Positions 12,840 to 25,563 of a stretch of DNA of 64,000 bases are shown piece by piece; positions within the stretch are counted from its first letter, which is position 1, and each line of letters starts with the position of its first letter. Below the pieces are notes generated by a model. It had not been told where the DNA came from. It was given only the letters and a program-made list of their open reading frames with translations, and ran no database searches. The translations under genes and the position numbers were made by a program. The stretch comes from Rhododendron vialii. Taxonomy: Eukaryota > Streptophyta > Magnoliopsida > Ericales > Ericaceae. The DNA is taken from positions 48,529,501 through 48,593,500 of the forward strand of contig NC_080557.1 of the NCBI RefSeq assembly GCF_030253575.1, written 5' to 3'.

Positions 12840-13174
12840 GTGTTTATATGATGTTTCATTAAGATCAAATATATATGTGTAATTTGCGTGAAATGTCAGG
12901 TTCTAATATGAAATTTTCCCTTGATAGTAACTTGCGTATTTCCAGCCAGAAATGCTAAGAGTCATCATTGAAAAGTAATTACCAAGTACCACCGGCCACA
13001 CTTTTGGAGATTTCTGCAATTATTACAGCAGGATACAAGATAGTAGTACTCTACTAATAAACACGACAACTATAGCTAAACCCAGGGGCCAGGGTTTAAA
13101 CCTCTCTTCGCAAAAAAATTAAAAAAATGGACGAAATCACTTTATACTATTATATCAATACACAGAAAACAATA

Positions 13175-13408
13175 CTCCTTCCGTCTCAAAATAGATGGCA
13201 ATTTTTGAAATTTGTGTCATTTTTCATCACTTATATCTTTCAATTTATAATATTTTTGATGAATTTGAAAACTTTGTATAATAGAACTAATCGAGAACTA
13301 TCAAACAAGATCTATATTGTATATTTTTTGAAATTCATATTGAAAGATATAAGGAATTGAAATTGGCACAAATATCAAAAATTATCTTTCAATTTGGGAC
13401 GGAGGGAT
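13175..13408. mobile_element. Stowaway-like MITE, about 234 bp
   Basis: It starts CTCCTTCCGTCTCAAAATA and ends TTTGGGACGGAGGGA, the hallmark Stowaway (Tc1/mariner) termini, and is flanked by TA dinucleotides. The inner arms also pair (CAATTTTTGAAATTTGTG with CACAAATATCAAAAATTA). No coding capacity. Confidence 0.8.
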
Positions 13409-14039
13409 TATAAATTAAACAAGGTATAATTGTCTATATAAAAGCGTCTCCAAACTCTGAACCAAATTTTTGAGTAAAATCCTCTCAAAACTTATTCCGA
13501 TCATCGACTCAAACTCATACTTATTAGATTGAGCTTTACATAAAATTTACACAAAGTCATTGGATAGTTAAATTTTCACTCAAATTTTCGAAAACTTGTT
13601 TTGCTATTCATAGTTAAAAATTATGTCATTTATAAAGATTTTACTCAAATTGATGCTTATACAGTTATACTCCTACTTAATTCATTAGACTACTCCGTAC
13701 CAAATAAAGCTTTTCTTTACATTTTTTCTCAAATTTTGAGTACCGGCCGGAAATGCTGGTGTTCAAGATAAGTAGCAAGGAGTAAGGACCCCTTGCTGCT
13801 GGTTAGTTATTCAATAGTCTCATACTACCGTGTGACATATCCACGTGGTGCTCCCAACCAACCAAGTAACGAAAAACTTTACAAGTAGCACATAGTTATT
13901 GTCTCTTGTGGGTGGTTGGGAAATAAAGATTGACCCACTTAATATGAGTGGCGATAATTTATTGGCCGAGAATACCAAGTAGGACATGCCACATAATACT
14001 CTTGAACTATTGAAGAATTTTCCGCGTTCAAAATAATAA

Positions 14040-14155
14040 GGCCCATTCCACTAAAAGATACTATTTTTTTAATTAAAAATAACGCATTGTGAGAAAATAA
14101 ACTCGTAAAACGAAAAATAAATATTTTAAAATAAAAATCTTTGCATAATGGGGCC
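14040..14155. mobile_element. Harbinger-type (Tourist-like) MITE, 116 bp
   Basis: It starts GGCCCATTCCAC and ends GCATAATGGGGCC, with TAA on both sides (14037-14039 and 14156-14158). It lies about 150 bp upstream of the aminotransferase start codon, so it may sit in the promoter. Related sequence is seen at about 36514-36625 and 50650-50765. Confidence 0.7.
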
Positions 14156-14311
14156 TAATTCAATGAACCGCCAAACGACATGACGATACGTAAACATTAA
14201 AGAAACCAAAGGTGTAGTAGGGGTAATTTTACTTGCAGACGGATTATTTGGACTGCGCGCGAAACGGCTCAAACGGTAGAAGAAGAGAAAGGATAAGGTG
14301 AGGTGAGGGGG

Positions 14312-17300
14312 ATGGAGGAGAAGCTATCGGCGGTGGCGAAGACACTAAAACCCTCTCCAATTCAACAACTGTCCCTTCTTGCCCAGAGTTGCAACGCTGT
14401 CAACCTCGCCGAAGGCTTCCCTGATTTCCCCGCTCCTTCCCACATCAAGGACGCCGCCGTCTCCGCCATCAATTCCGACTTCAATCAATACAGGTTTTCT
14501 TTCCCCTAACCACCTTTCCATATTTATTTATACTATACTATTATCATTGCTGCTGCCTCAATGTCAATGATTAGCTCGGAGTCCTGACTGTCAATGATCC
14601 TCTTTGATTTTCATAGTCTGTTTGGCAACAAAGAAGTGTCAGACAAGTAAAGTAATGGAGTGATTTAGCGATATTACTGCATTAGATTGATTTACTCATC
14701 TGGGGATTTCGTTTTATTATCGGAAGAATTTTGGGCTATATTCCTGCTTCTGCTTCGTACATTTTTCTCATCAAATTGGACCTGACCCATTTGAGAGAAT
14801 TAGAAGCCTTTGCACAATTCACTTCTGATATCAATAAAAGGTACTCCTGAATGGAGCATATGGGTGCTCATTAGAGTAACTAACTCACCAACCCATCTCA
14901 ATTTCTGTAAAATGGAGACTCACACCTCCAACCAAACTCTATATTGCATCTCTGAAATGGATACCTCTCCATAGTTGTAAATTTGTCATGAAAATGGAGA
15001 TGAGCCTCCCCATGTTGGGAAACCTTCATGCTATTTATATCACCTTGATGAAAGACCAGTGTTGATATTTGATAAATATTTCAGAAATTAAAGAATGCAA
15101 TTTGTTGGGAAAGTTGAGTCTTGGAAAGAAATCAAGGAATTTTTAAATGAGCAGAGAAGAAATTGAGAACTACAATTGTAATGTGTCTTGAGTCTCGAAA
15201 ATGGAACAGTGGACTGGACTTGCTCTTATGCAAGTTATATTTTGAAGTGAGTGCTGCTATACACACGTAGACATATTGTACATCTTTCGGAAACCAAACT
15301 AGACACCACAAATATTTAATAGATTTTCCCACAAAAAATTCTTGTGCAGAAGCCACACTTGTTTATTACATAAATATGAACCCTCATAATAAAACTTTTC
15401 CTACTGTACTCCCCTTGGTAACTACACTCCAACATTCGTACTAAAACCACAAAGCCTTGTAACTTTGCTTATGAAACAGAGGTTTATATAATAAAATTCT
15501 CCTATCGTGAATGCAACTGCACTAGCAGGTAGATCTTTCTCAATACATTGGTTATAACAATTGGACACTCGCAGCATATTTGGTAATTTCCATTCTTAAA
15601 TATCATTTCTTCTCATACAGTTTATGATTGGCATGCTTGTATAATCGTATAATGTTTATATAGTCAACGTGACACTTATTTCACACCACCATAATGTGAC
15701 ATTAAAGAGGGCTGGAAAGTGTATGAGACACGATAAGGGATCAAGATCTTTGTAAATCACATGATTATTTTTATTTTTGGTCATAAATTGATGATTTTCC
15801 TGGTTTACACCAGGCATGTTCAAGGAATTTGTGATCAAGTGGCAAAGATCATAAAGTACATGCATGGATTAGATGTCGAACCTCTAACGGATATAGCTAT
15901 TTGCTGTGGTCAGTCCGAGGCATTTGCGGCAACAACGTTTGCGTGTATGTTTTCTGATCTTAGATGGTTTATTATGTCAGAGTCTCAGTTATATGGTTCA
16001 TTTCGTTGACTCTTGTATATTCACGTTTTTTTGTTGGCAGTATTAGACAAGGGTGATGAAGTTGTACTGTTTGATCCTTCATATGAGACATATGAAACAT
16101 GCATCAAATTAGCTGGAGGTGTCCCAGTAAGATACTTTTGGTTCACTGAGAGATATCTTCATTCATTGTCCTTTCAATGTAGATCTGGTTGATTTCTAAT
16201 GCAAGCATTGTCGTTTTGTGTCAGAATTATACTATCCCTACCTTTTTAACTAAGAAAACGGAAACAGGTATATGTGCCACTCGACCCACCTTGCTGGACT
16301 TTGGATGCAGATAAACTCATGAAGTCCTTAACTGTTAAAACAAAAGCTATTGTATTGAACAGGTGATTAAATTTCTTTTTCTTTTTTTTTTCATCTTTTG
16401 AAAGGCAGATTTGGAATATGAAGGAAACTTGGAAACTTATGATATTCACAAGCACGAAACACGTCGGCATATAATATACCCATATTAGAGCAGGTTGTTG
16501 TTTGACAGAACAGATGAACTACAGTTGTTTGGAAGTCATGATCCTAAGTTAGCAGTAAAGTGTTATCTGTATAAAATTTCCCCTAGCGCGGCTTGTTCTA
16601 GGACTCACATTATCGTGTTTTTGAGCTTTTACAGATTTTGAGTGGATGGAATATTGAAATTTACTATCTGGAGTGTCAATTTTCAAATCAAAGCATTGTC
16701 TATATACTTAATAGCTCTCTCTCCTTCCACTACAAACTCAATGAATTGGTATTAAATCCAAAATGTTAGTACTTCCAAACCAAAATATGCAAGGCTTGTC
16801 TGACTGAAAGTTTGATAAAAGATTTGCCGAGAACAAGTAGCCCTCTTTCCTCCACCCAACAGTAATGTTTCCTCGTGAGATGGCATAATTTCTTTATCTT
16901 TGTTACTTATGTGGTTGTATATTTTGTTCCAAGGAACTTACGTTTCCAGGTTGGCTGAAATTGGTACTGGTTTGAGATCCATGGAAGTATGCAATTTATC
17001 AACTGTTTCCCAATCGAAAACAACTGTGCATCATGCACAGACAGCAAGCTTCTCAATGCTGCCTGATAGGAAAAGATATTTTGAGTTTATAAAACTGTTC
17101 ACTGGAACATTTGTAAATATGGCGTTACTGTATCATAGTTGGAAATGCACTGATATATTGTGGCACAGCCCTCATAATCCAACTGGAAAAGTTTTCACCA
17201 AGGATGAGCTTGAGACAGTTGCTGGAGCTTGCCACACCAGGGATTTACTGGCCATAACAGATGAAGTATGAAAAAGTCAATTTGCTTATGCACATTTAGC

Positions 17301-20239
17301 GATTCTGTGCTTGACATTATAGTTATTCCATGCGCCTTGTGGCTTGGAAGCCGAACATACGTTAAATTTTAGTTTCCTGTAACTTGTAAATCGGGAGACA
17401 ATTTATGAAAGGTGGGGTTTGATACACATACCACAACTATGAGACGAGAGGGGAAGACTTCCTTTGAGTAAATTTTCTACACATTTGAAACACATGCAAT
17501 TGTGTCTGTCATCGATTCATCTGTAATAGTAAGTTTCAATCGCAATATGATTCTCAGTCAAACTTGGGGGCTGTAATTGTTTATGGAGTACTGTTTATCA
17601 AAGAGAGGAATTGTTTACTACTAGATGGATTTCATGCACTCTGCACCAAATCATTATTTGTTATTACTTGACGCAGGTCATATACGCCTCATCAAATCAT
17701 AATTTATTTAAGAGCAGGTCATATACGCCTCATCAAATCATAATTTATTTAAGAGAAAAAGATGGTCGCATATCGTCGGGATAAGAAATGGAGTCAGGAA
17801 GGAGGAATAATGGGAAACTATGGATAATCATCATATCTGTCAGTTGCTGTTGGTAATTGATGGAATGTTGAAAGATTGTTTTTTTATTTTTTACCTTTTT
17901 TGTTTCTCTGGGGAACACGTTGAGTACTACTGAATTAATTAGGACGAGAAATCTTACCATTAGGCATTCTCACTGGCATAGTTCCAAGTACTACAAATAG
18001 AAACATGCATTGTTTGTCTGCCTTGCCATATGGGCGACTGAGAAAAATTCTATTCCAGAAATAGACGAATGAAATAATAGATTATGAAGAAAACAGATGT
18101 AGTAGTAATTGATCCAATCATCTTTTTAGGAAATCTTGCATGGACTGGTGCTGATTCCTTATTCTCTTTCAAGACCTGAACATCAGTGCAATCCCTAATA
18201 AGTGAAATCTACTGTCTCCTAAACAGCCTTCTACATGCAATGGATTGTTTTTGTTTGATGGGAACTGCCAATAACCAAGGAAAAATAAAAAAACATGGAA
18301 GTTGCTGAATTTGATAGCATGTCTTTCCCATTATTTGCTGTTATTACTTATTTGCAATTTGGTCTTTTAAGTTTTCTGGATCTCTTTTTCCAGGTATATG
18401 AGCATATAACATATGACAAGAAGAAACATATATCGTTGGCCTCACTTCCAGGAATGCAAAAACGAACTATCATTACCTCTTCATTGTCAAAGACATACAG
18501 TGTTACAGGCATGCTTCAATACCTTACCTACAAGACTTGTTCCATAAGTTGCAAAGGGTGGGAGATTACCTGGTCTTCCATGATTCTGTTGAAGTATCTC
18601 TACCATTCTTACATTGTCTTCTTACTGCTAGTTGGAAAAGATTTCTTCTTTTGCTCATGTTTGGATCTGCATTTTGTCAACATGTGTGTGTTCCCTGTCA
18701 GGTTGGAGGGTCGGATGGGCAGTTGCTTCTGCTTGTATTGCGTCTGCTATTAGAAATATCCATATCAAACTAACAGACTCTGCTCCAGCACCTTTCCAGG
18801 AAGCTGCCTTGACTGCATTGAGAAGCCCCTTAGAGTACTTTGAATTATTGCGAAGGGTAGGAATAAAGAACTACCTTTTCCAGGCTTTGTCAATTTGATT
18901 GTGTGCAATTGCGCAGTTATTGGAGAAATGTGTAATCATATTTATGCCAATTATCTTTTAATGCGTGGTGCTTAGGATTATGAATCAAGAAGAGATTACA
19001 CAGTCAAGTTGCTTTCTGGGGTTGGTTTCCAGGTTCAGTTTAAGCCTGAGGGTTCATTTTTTCTTTTTGTGGAGCTTCCAGAGAATTGCGTGGTATCTGA
19101 TGTATGTATCTTCTTGATTTAGTCCAATCATATTACGAGTTCAAGAATAGGTGTTTGTTGCCTTTGTGTTTATTTCCATGATTAGGTGTGATTGCTGTGA
19201 AGCTGTCTAATCCATTTGGAATATTAAGTCCTCCAATTATAAAGGGCAATCCACTCTATGAGACTCCCGCTATGGCCAGTTCTGGGGAGGGTCAGCTATG
19301 CGCTGTATTACCCCAACATAAATTCATTATTTTTTCCAATAGTGTTTAATATAAATGCATAATTTATTTTGAAATTAAGTTACATATTGCTATTCCATTT
19401 CTTAGTTTACTTATACAGCACAAAGTTGAAGTTCAATATTATGTTATGACAGTCCCTATTATGCGGGAGCTTCGTGCATTGGGTACGCCCTTTTGGGCAT
19501 TTAGCCCATAAATTGCTTAAGGATGACAAAACTACAATGTTCCCCTTTCATGGTTGGATCTATTGCTTGGATTTGCAACCTTGCGGTATTTGTTGGTTTG
19601 ATTCGTTTATATTCTCCTTAATCTGTTTCATAGTTTCATATTGTACCTGTAGATATAGAGTGCTAGATTGTATTTTAGCCGGAAAAAGCTTTAAAAAAAA
19701 TGCTACTAATCTTTTATATCAACCAGAACTCATAAATCAAAATCTACCAAACACAAATTTGGTGTATGTGCTGTAATGGTTTATGGGCCAAAACACCAGC
19801 ACAACTGTTTGAGTCCAAGAAATAGGATTCACCCTGTTGTCTTTTTGTAGACATTCATATAAGACATTTAATCAGTTTCTAGCCATGTACTTGAAGGCCA
19901 AACTTGTTGAACTTGAAGTATTTCATTTCTTCATTTGATTAATGTTGTGCTGTTTATATGTTGGTGGATTAACATAGAGCTTAACGCTTTCAGGTGGAAT
20001 TTGTTGAGGAACTAATTAAACAAGCGGGGGTGGTTGCTGTACCAGGATGCGGATTTTTTCACAGAGACTTATATTTGGATAAGTTTTTTCCAGCAGATTA
20101 TAGCTATCAGAAAAGATATATCAGGTTTGCTTTCTGCAAAAGTGATGCCACTTTGGCTGCCGCTGCACAAAAAATTGGTGAGCTTGTGAATTCTTCAGGG
20201 CTTCTCAAACTGTTCCATTCTGACAGAAAGATGCAGTAA
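14312..20239 (+). CDS. Class I/II PLP aminotransferase, kynurenine/glutamine transaminase-like (410 aa, 9 exons)
   Basis: Exons: 14312-14493, 15814-15944, 16041-16126, 16268-16362, 17169-17265, 18394-18508, 18702-18856, 18976-19101, 19994-20239. All phases join without stops to 410 residues. Fold-type I landmarks: NLAEGFPDF near the start, SPHNPTGK (165-172, with the cofactor-contacting Asn168), ITDEVY with Asp196 and Tyr199, SSLSKTYS with the Schiff-base Lys230, and RYIRFAF with the substrate-carboxylate Arg373. The family transfers amino groups from kynurenine, glutamine, methionine or aromatic amino acids to 2-oxo acids; the substrate here cannot be read from sequence. No targeting peptide is evident, so cytosolic by inference. 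The first ATG in the leader, at 14312, was chosen. Exon 6 ends ACAG followed by GC, not GT, and joins in frame to TGWRVGWA, so intron 6 appears to be GC-AG. Introns 1 and 5 exceed 1.1 kb. Confidence 0.9.
17674..17755 (+). repeat. 41 bp perfect tandem duplication in aminotransferase intron 5
   Basis: The unit beginning CAGGTCATATACGCC and ending TTATTTAAGAG occurs twice with no mismatch, implying a recent slippage or repair event. It lies in intron 5, well away from the exons. Confidence 0.95.
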
Positions 20240-23200
20240 GATGACATGTGGGAAGTAATGGTATGTTATTTAACCTCATTAAATTTGGCCGCTGATAATA
20301 CAGGGAAAGTATGAGATGTACTGACCCTAATGGACATTCATTATGCATTGTATTGCTAGTGCAGTGTGTTTTACAACTTGCAAATGTTTCCCAGTATAAG
20401 CATAAAGACTTTAATGCCCTGTCACCTTTCTGAATATGACATCAACATACAACCTGTGGGGAAAGCTGATGAATTTAAATTTAAATAATCATTCTTTGTA
20501 AAAAGGAGTTGGCATGTTGCTTCATAGTAAAGTGAAGATACAAAAGCTAAATGCTTTATTACCAACAGAACTTTCTATTTCCCAAGATACGTAACCTCCC
20601 TTGCTTGGTAAAGGAATACATGGACCAAAGTACATCCTTTCCGCCATTCTAAACTTTGCTTCAAATCTCTTCCTGCCCCTACTTTCTATTCCACTACCAT
20701 AGCCCGATTAGTCACCCAATTAATCTATGCAAGAGAATACCAACACAGAAACAAATTCAAAGCAATCTGTCATTTCTGCTCACGACACGATTTGAGGAAT
20801 ATGGCTACTGAAAAAGTGAGGGATGAAATTTCGGGCGGCAACAGTGGTTGCAACCAAGATTGTGCAGCTGAAAGAATGTCAAACTACAGAGAAAATGTAG
20901 AATGCCACCTGGGAAAAATGCTTGCTCAAAGAGCAGTTTTTGGCTCAAGCCACAGACGAGCAGGAGGAAGGAAGGTCGGGACTAATAACGCGAGGATGTC
21001 ACCAAGTAGGCTAAGCAGGGTTTCTTTGCCTGATGAATCACAAAACAAGTAGACGGGTAGAGTTTCTTCTGCTGATTGAATCAGAAAACTAGAGGAATGT
21101 CAATATTCCACTTCTTTAGTACTCCATAGACCTTTAAGGTTTTTTTTTAATCATAAATCCTGTCCTGTAAAATTCTTATAGAGCAGTAATTTGAAAAATT
21201 AAGATTTTCGTCCTAACGATTCCTTTCACAATACGGAGAAACAGTGATATCTAGTAGTTCATTTAGTTTAGATATTTATTTCTTTTACTTCAGAAGATGA
21301 CTGCGTAAAATTAACAAAAAAAAAAAATAGAAAAATGGATGAAATGGGTGGTTGATTGTGGTTTGCAGTCACAAACCACTACTAAAAGTAACACACAAAC
21401 CAGAGTTTGATGTCATTTCGTTGAAGAACTTACTACCCTAACCATAATCTAAACCTTAATGCTAAAAACATGCTACGAAGTGTAGAAAACAGTCCCATCG
21501 AACTAACTTCATGAAAATTTCTCATCCTTTCTTTATCACACTTCAACCGAGGACTCGTTTCGATTATCTAATTTTTTAGGATACTGCATTCATGTTACTT
21601 TAGGTAAGTCTTCCCGTAGGTTTAAATTTTATTTGCACACTGTATTTCTAGGCATTACCGAATGGCTAATACCTACTAGTGGTAGTCAACTACTACTTAC
21701 TTTCCTCACCCAAGTAGCGAATGTTTTTTGATTCGCATACACACAAATCTACAATCTAAACATTGTTCCCAAAAGCCCAAGAACTACCATAGTTCAAAAG
21801 CAAAGAGGCAAGAACCTAAGCCTAGGATTATGGTACCATTCCTGATGTACCTCAGTAACCTATGCAACTCAATCTTGTACCTCTAAGCAAGCCCCCAAAT
21901 CACAAGGCACGGGTAAACGATTAAACCTACGACATTGCGTAATGTGAGGTCCATTAGGTGGTGGTGGTGGTGGTGTCACCTATATTGTCAACATCATATG
22001 ATACCTATAAAGGTGATGGCCATGGGTATAATGTTCAATACGGTCGACATTGAAACTCATTGTTGAACACGATATGAAGAAATCTAGATTACACATGGTG
22101 TGGAGATTGCATGGGACAGGGAATTTCTGGGGGCCTAACTTAGAAGGGAGCAGTAAGACTAGTAGTCAGGTCAGTCGCACCCTTCCAGCTTGGAAAGGGA
22201 AAAGCTACCCCTGAAAAGCTCCCACAGCTACATAGCTGGGTCTTCCTTAAAAGAAAGTGGGGAGCTTTTTCGGGAATTGGTTCCCCACGCAAGATTAAAT
22301 GTAGACATGAAATGTGAGATCTGAAAAGCGCAAGATTAGGGCACTAGTGGTTGTTCCTTGTACTTTGATGTCCCATGATCTTTTAAAGCTACAATGGTAA
22401 ATCATCTCATGCCATAGCTTGTTGAAATCTATTATGTTCACTTTCCTGTTTTCCCTTCTTCTTTTCATGTGACTAAGCATTCGTTAAAACGAGGATAGTA
22501 GAGTTAATGTTAGATTCGGTTCCAATTGTTTCTTCAGCTCGCTAAAGGTTAAGCCCAGTCAAGCTACGTATAGCCAGCCAGTTCATGGTAGTTGAGTCAT
22601 GAGAATTCAATCAACTCCATAAAAAGTGAGAGTAAGATTGCTCGTCCATTATTCTTCGCCCTCACGTTTGCAAGGCGGACTTCTTTTGCTCAACTACATA
22701 TGGTTCATGTGTATTAGAAGCTACAGATTTAACGGGTTGTCTATGATTCATCACTATAATGTTTTAAAGGTTATTCTGGGCCCATTGCCACGACATTCTT
22801 AACCTGTAGTTTTACCCGTATCTGTAGGGTTAGTTTTCATCCCATACTCCATGATTTGATGCCATTAACGCCCCAGTAGTGGGTTTTAGAGCTAGCCTAA
22901 CCTGTTTGTCCCAGATACAATAAACCTAGAGTCCTTTTTTGGGCATCGCATTGTCGGAATAAAGAAAAGGGCAGATCAAGATTAGCAAGATGTTTCTAGA
23001 GCGGGATAAACTCTGTTAGATGGAATTCCTCACTTGTAGCCTACACCACTACATGATTGTCATGGAGAGTTTGTTTCATATTTTCTAAGTTGTTTTGATT
23101 GTGCTTAAGACCAGAAACGTAAGTCTCCACTCTGCATGCAATATTGCAATTGTGTGAAACAACCATCCAATTCTAAATTACCCTACAATTTTTTTTAGTA

Positions 23201-23880
23201 CTTAAGAGTGCACCAAAAAATAAGAAAAGTGAAAAACAATTCTTAAAATACAGTATTAAAAGTTTGAAGAATCTGCTAAGAAAAGAGAAAAAAATGGTTC
23301 TCTGAGCACCGTACACGTACGCTTAATGCTAAATTTTGAAGTGTCTCTTGGGAGATTTTAGGGGCTAACATATATTAAAGATTTGACATGAAAATCTGTC
23401 CTTGTTGATCTCACGCACACATCAATGGCAGACAGTTTGTGTCTCGTCATGTCATGAAGCTAACATGCATGCATGGTACCCAAATACGTGTCGCCTTGCC
23501 CGTGGACTCAAACTCTGGAAAAAATAGTGCACTAGTTTGTGGTGACTTCTTTCAGACCAAGACGACTGAAATGCATCCCCCCATTTGCAGCCACTGTAAT
23601 GAACAAGAACATACTGTGGAAACTTTTATGTCCAACTCAATACTAATTGGCAACGAGTGGAGAGGTGCTTCATGTTATTATACATTCCACTCCCAAGCAA
23701 TGTGGGACTATGTCTCCTTAGCATCTCCTCACGTGCAGCCACGTTGAGGTCTGTCACGTGTAGCCTCTTTTTGGGTCTATCATTGTGCAATTTTTTGCTA
23801 GTCTGTCATCGTGGGGTGTGGATTGTGGTATCCGACCCAACGAATCGAGTATTATGAGGTCTAGCTATGCTGTCATTTTG
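20240..23880. other. 3.6 kb intergenic interval without a supported gene
   Basis: The first few hundred bases are probably the aminotransferase 3' UTR. An 86-codon frame at 20792-21052 has no recognisable domain. A GGT-repeat lies at about 21957-21977. A potential hairpin pairs 22208-22225 with 22257-22274. The last part is the upstream region of the zinc-finger gene. I see no transposon ends that I can delimit. Confidence 0.5.
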
Positions 23881-23881
23881 G

Positions 23882-23889
23882 TATAAATA
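23882..23889 (+). promoter_or_regulatory. TATA box of the zinc-finger gene
   Basis: TATAAATA lies 62 bp before the start codon at 23944, a normal plant distance for a short leader. The leader between them is pyrimidine-rich (CTCCCTCTCCATCCC), as often seen near plant start sites. Confidence 0.7.
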
Positions 23890-23943
23890 TAGGCCCTTTG
23901 GCTTCATAGAAACCAGCTCCCTCTCCATCCCTCTCCATCTGTC

Positions 23944-24450
23944 ATGGAGGAGGAAAGCTTTAACCCCACCAATACGAGGGAGGCTTCAGCATTCAAACTA
24001 TTTGGTTTTCAGCTGAGTGAGGGCAATGAAGGAGGAAGAGAGAAAACAACAGGACACTGGGGATCAGAAAACAAGAAATTCGAGTGTCAATACTGTGATC
24101 GATTATTCTCCAACTCTCAGGCACTAGGAGGCCACCAAAATGCACACAAGAGAGAGCGTCAAAGAGCAAAGCGGGCCCAATTTCCGGGCAATCGTCCGCT
24201 AATTGCTCTTAGCTCCCGCTCAGTCACGTCGTCGTCGCCATCATCATCATCATCAGTACCCTCAAACCCCCCATGCCCAAAAGTGTTAACCGGCTCTAGT
24301 GCCGCTGCTCGTTTTCCCTCTCCGATTTATATTGGGCGGCCACTACATTCTTCTGATGTTGCCACTCCACCTTATAGTCAGTTTTCTGGTATATTGCCTG
24401 AGGGGGATGTAGATCTCAATCTTCATCTAAAGCTCTCTACTTCTGGTTGA
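23944..24450 (+). CDS. Single C2H2 zinc-finger protein with EAR motif, ZFP5/ZFP6/GIS type (168 aa)
   Basis: This intronless gene encodes one plant-type C2H2 finger: Cys48-x2-Cys51-x12-His64-x3-His68, containing the plant-specific QALGGH signature that contacts DNA. An N-terminal FKLFGF motif (residues 17-22) and a C-terminal DLNLHLKL (157-164) match the architecture of the Arabidopsis ZFP5/ZFP6/ZFP8/GIS clade. DLNLHLKL is a canonical EAR repression motif, family-known to recruit co-repressors. Members of this clade control trichome and root-hair initiation downstream of hormones. The middle is serine- and proline-rich and probably disordered. Nuclear location and a role in epidermal cell fate are inferred from the family. 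Which paralogue it is cannot be settled without a tree. Confidence 0.92.
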   Translation: MEEESFNPTNTREASAFKLFGFQLSEGNEGGREKTTGHWGSENKKFECQYCDRLFSNSQALGGHQNAHKRERQRAKRAQFPGNRPLIALSSRSVTSSSPSSSSSVPSNPPCPKVLTGSSAAARFPSPIYIGRPLHSSDVATPPYSQFSGILPEGDVDLNLHLKLSTSG

Positions 24451-25563
24451 TGTTGGATTTGCATCAAATAAGTTATCTTTCTTTGAACAGTCACTACTAT
24501 GTTAGCCTACTTCCTACTTCACACACACACCACCACCACCACAACCATTTTCTGAGAGGGAATGCTTCCAAACTATATCAATGTAACGCTTTATTTTAGG
24601 CCTAAAGGAGACTTGTCCGAGTTGGGGTTGTGGGAAACCAGTGATTCTGTAGTATAGACGATGTTGAACTTTACCGCGCCAAGGAAAAAAGAAAAAGATG
24701 TTACGAGCTCAAAAAGAAAAATACAAAATTGAAAAAAGCATGCAGGTTTTTCTTGTATGAGGCTCAGGGTACAGTTCCAATTTCCTTCCCTTGTTTGTCG
24801 CAGTGACTACTATTGCCATCGTAGAGGTGTCCAACCATGGTGTCGTTTGGCAATGTGATTTGGTTTTTTGTCGAAGAGGATTTATCGATCAAAACGGATA
24901 GGAGCATTTGTGTGCTTTGATTCATTATGATGATACTCTCCGTAAGATTGTACTCCTTACAAAGCCAGAATCTAATAGGAGGCCAAGCATAATAAGCAAG
25001 ATGACCTTACAGCTAGCTAAAAAGATAGTAGTACTAAAAGCTAAGGTACAAAGATACGACTGTCGCACAAAGCAACAACGTACGTGAAAGGAAAACAGAA
25101 AAAAGAAACTCAAGTATCAAGAAAGAGGTGGTTCTTTCTACTATGCCAAAATTCCCTTGTTCGTTCATGTGGAGTGGAGTATTATTATTCTACGGTCGAC
25201 ATTTCCCCTCAATGAAAGAACAATCTAGAAATTAAAACAAAAGATCGATATATACTTACTGTATAAAGAAGTACGTACTGTGTCTGGATGAAGTATATGC
25301 ATGCTTTTACCGATATTAATTACAACACCACACAATTAATTAAAGAACCCCTTTTTTTCTTTCTTCCTTCCTCCTTAATTTTCTAGATTTTCATTGCTTC
25401 TTTATTCGAAACATACAGTAGTAATATTTAGGCCCAAACTTTCAGACCTAAATAGAATAATAAAACAAATTTGAAGAGATAGATATTACGTGAATATGCA
25501 TGCATGAACGTTACATTCATATATACCCATCGCGTGTCCCGGCCTCCTGCTCATGTTATGTAA
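24451..25563. other. Intergenic, convergent 3' ends
   Basis: This 1.1 kb lies between the 3' end of the zinc-finger gene and the 3' end of the minus-strand DUF761 gene. It holds a short CA/CCA microsatellite at about 24520-24546. No gene, RNA or transposon is supported. Confidence 0.5.

Larger units (their letters stand above)
10951..12920. mobile_element. Composite foldback Mutator-like element with nested palindromes
   Basis: The ends are inverted copies: GGGGAAAATTTCATATTA on the left and TAATATGAAATTTTCCC on the right. The flanks TTGAGAGTA (10942-10950) and TTGATAGTA (12921-12929) match at 8 of 9 positions, a Mutator-type duplication. Arms several hundred bp long pair across the element. 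Each arm contains its own palindrome bounded by GATCCGATCCGTTCATTA-like sequence (about 11187-11422 left, 11862-12084 right), and a third palindrome sits at the centre (about 11465-11815). The right arm is interrupted by a hAT MITE (12276-12839) and has a 32 bp tandem duplication (12207-12270). No coding capacity is seen. Confidence 0.72.

Noticed and set aside
16900-17271. 123-codon open frame inside the aminotransferase locus
   Set aside because: It is intron 4 read into the true exon 5; only 17169-17265 fits the protein family.
20792-21052. 86-codon open frame 0.55 kb downstream of the aminotransferase
   Set aside because: No recognisable domain, no clear promoter, composition like chance sequence; kept only as a note in the intergenic entry.
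23439-23747. 102-codon open frame with some Cys and His residues upstream of the zinc-finger gene
   Set aside because: The Cys/His spacing does not form a finger, and it lies in the promoter region of the next gene; probably chance.
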